From Deltaproteobacteria bacterium (GTDB lineage: Bacteria; Desulfobacterota; Binatia; UBA9968; JAJDTQ01), in contig JAPOPM010000126.1 of NCBI GenBank assembly GCA_026712905.1, positions 1-47,496 of the forward strand: a stretch of DNA of 47,496 nt, given 5' to 3'. Shown here piece by piece: positions 46,316-47,496 of this stretch (the first letter of the stretch is position 1; every line of letters begins with the position of its first letter). A program made the position numbers and the translations under genes. The notes beneath the pieces are model-generated. The model did not search any database. It saw only the letters and a list, made by a program, of their open reading frames with translations, and was not told the DNA's origin.

Positions 46316-47496
46316 ATGGTCAAGGCGCACCAGAAGATTTGCGAGGTCCTCGCCGAGGCGCGGGTGGATTTCGTTTTCGGCATACCCGGCGGCAGCGCCA
46401 TGCGCATATTCGATTCGCTGTCCCACTACGCGGACCGGGTGCGTCCGATTCTGGTCCGGCACGAGCAGGCGGCCTCGGTCATGGCCGACATGTACGGGCG
46501 CCTGACGGGCAAGCCGGGAGTGGTCCTCGGCCAGGGGGCGTTTGTCGGCACCAACGCGATATTCGGCACCCTGGAGGCGCACTTGGCGGGCTCGCCCATG
46601 GTGGTGCTGGCGGATACCACCGAGGGCGGCGATTTCTCGCTGAACCCCAGGAACGCCAGCGGCTGGGGGCACTATGGCGGGTTCGACCTGAGGAACCTGT
46701 TCTCCGGCATTACCAAGTTCTCCGTTCTCGCCGCCACCCCCAAGGAAGCGGTGCTGGGCCTTCAGATGGCCATCAAGCACGCCACCACGGGGCGCCACGG
46801 GCCCACCGCGGTGATCATGCGCCAGGCGGCCATCGCGGGCGAGCTGGATCCGGACAAGCCACCGCGGGTCCACCACACCAAGCACTGGCTCCAGGGGGAC
46901 GCGACCATGCCGGCGGTGGCGGAGCTGATTTCGGCCATCGAGCTGCTGGAGGCGGCCGAGCGCCCCGTCATCATCGCCGGCAACGGCGTCCATGCGGCGA
47001 AGGCCTACGATGAGCTGGCGGCCATGGCCGAGCTGCTGGAAAGCCCGGTGGCCACGACCTACAACGGCAAGAGCGCTTTCCCGGAGAACCACCCGCTGGC
47101 CCTCGGCATGATGGGCCGGTACGGGCAGCCGGTGGCCAACAGCGTGATTCAGGAAGCGGACACGATCCTGGTGGTGGGTTCCCGGCTGGCCCCCAACGAC
47201 ACCAACAGCGAGTTGCTCATCGACAGCGACCGGCAGACGCTGATCCAGATCGACATCGAACCCAGGAACGCCGGCTGGTCCTATCCCGTGGCGGTGGCGC
47301 CCTCCGGCGGTGCCAAGGCCGGGTTGAGGCAACTGCGGCGGCCGGTCGCGGGCGATGAGCCGCTCGCTGGGGGTGGCGTCGGGGGCCAGCCGGGAGCCCC
47401 CCACGAGGATCGTGTCCGCTTCCTGAATCACGCTGTTGGCCACCGGCTGGCCGTACCGGCCCATCATGCCGAGGGCCAGCGGGTGGTTCTCCGGGA
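46316..47496 (+). CDS. Thiamine-diphosphate-dependent enzyme (acetolactate synthase-like), disrupted at the window end
   Basis: From ATG 46316 (AGGAGA eight bases upstream) the protein reads VDFVFGIPGGSAMRIFDSLS with the catalytic-type Glu in LVRHEQAASVMADMYGRLTG. This is the N-terminal Pyr domain of acetolactate synthase-like enzymes. A central domain (RPVIIAGNGVHAAKAYDELA, ADTILVVGSRLAPNDTNSE) follows. The C-terminal PP domain with its ThDP-binding motif is missing. From about 47326 the reading frame passes into sequence antisense to its own middle part, so it is no longer homologous although it stays open to the window edge. A junction artefact or an inverted duplication is likely. Confidence 0.75.
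   Translation, partial: MVKAHQKICEVLAEARVDFVFGIPGGSAMRIFDSLSHYADRVRPILVRHEQAASVMADMYGRLTGKPGVVLGQGAFVGTNAIFGTLEAHLAGSPMVVLADTTEGGDFSLNPRNASGWGHYGGFDLRNLFSGITKFSVLAATPKEAVLGLQMAIKHATTGRHGPTAVIMRQAAIAGELDPDKPPRVHHTKHWLQGDATMPAVAELISAIELLEAAERPVIIAGNGVHAAKAYDELAAMAELLESPVATTYNGKSAFPENHPLALGMMGRYGQPVANSVIQEADTILVVGSRLAPNDTNSELLIDSDRQTLIQIDIEPRNAGWSYPVAVAPSGGAKAGLRQLRRPVAGDEPLAGGGVGGQPGAPHEDRVRFLNHAVGHRLAVPAHHAEGQRVVLR
47342..47496 (-). repeat. Inverted copy of the ThDP-enzyme central region
   Basis: The minus strand encodes PENHPLALGMMGRYGQPVAN then SVIQEADTILVGGSRLAPDA, homologous to 47079-47233 on the plus strand. The outer ~110 bases are almost identical; the inner part is much more diverged. 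The arms are separated by 108 bases. It would be the start of a paralogous gene in opposite orientation, or a chimeric contig end. Confidence 0.8.

Overview
The window is 47.5 kb of GC-rich DNA from a Gram-negative bacterium. It carries outer-membrane-type lipoproteins, a DUF3108 exported protein, a YejABEF-like importer and many signal peptides. Many genes overlap by 1-4 bases or start with GTG. The mix of Rieske oxygenases, class III CoA-transferases and MaoC-type hydratases suggests an environmental heterotroph with a broad catabolic repertoire. I cannot assign a species or phylum from sequence alone.

Bases 1-7,875 form an accessory, mosaic region. It holds a partial HigB toxin, an IS21-type terminal repeat, an IS3-family transposase split by a damaged IS30-family transposase, and a Nmad2-Nmad3 gene pair predicted to be associated with nucleic-acid base modification. 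These are followed by a decayed AAA/DUF4143 ATPase, an unknown protein with an internal duplication, a TctC-like binding protein and two small exported proteins. The last of these carries a degenerate copy of the beginning of the next operon, with a 35-bp identical block, and so marks a rearrangement boundary.

Bases 7,879-14,622 hold seven tightly packed genes: a small hydrophobic protein, a DUF6754 membrane protein, three more membrane proteins, a 612-residue GlmL/MutL-type ASKHA ATPase and a soluble protein with biotinyl/lipoyl-like and KOW-like segments. No B12-dependent mutase is present. This looks like an undescribed membrane-associated system and is my main candidate for novelty.

Bases 14,804-27,492 look like core genome: yejA, yejB and a fused yejE-yejF, a LolB-like lipoprotein and TPR lipoprotein pair, an eIF-2B-like protein, ligA and rsmI. 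Bases 27,489-34,829 are a divergent catabolic locus. Leftward lies a Rieske alpha-beta-alpha operon behind a near-consensus sigma70 promoter. Rightward lie CoA-transferase, MaoC, CoA-transferase, MaoC and a haem-oxygenase-like diiron protein. Together they could activate, oxygenate, hydrate and cleave an organic acid whose identity I cannot tell.

Bases 35,010-39,070 hold a GT4 glycosyltransferase and a PlcP/LpxH-like metallophosphoesterase in convergent orientation, which suggests phosphate-sparing lipid remodelling. A polyphosphate kinase remnant and mgtE follow. The right arm is again accessory: an IS21 istB remnant with its terminal repeats, a lipoprotein with a degenerate metalloprotease motif and a TbpB-like C-terminus, a VapBC-type module, a two-gene exported-protein operon, an amino-acid binding protein beside a decayed permease, and a Phd/ParE-type module with a perfect operator palindrome. 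A ThDP-dependent enzyme runs into an inverted near-copy of itself at the window edge.
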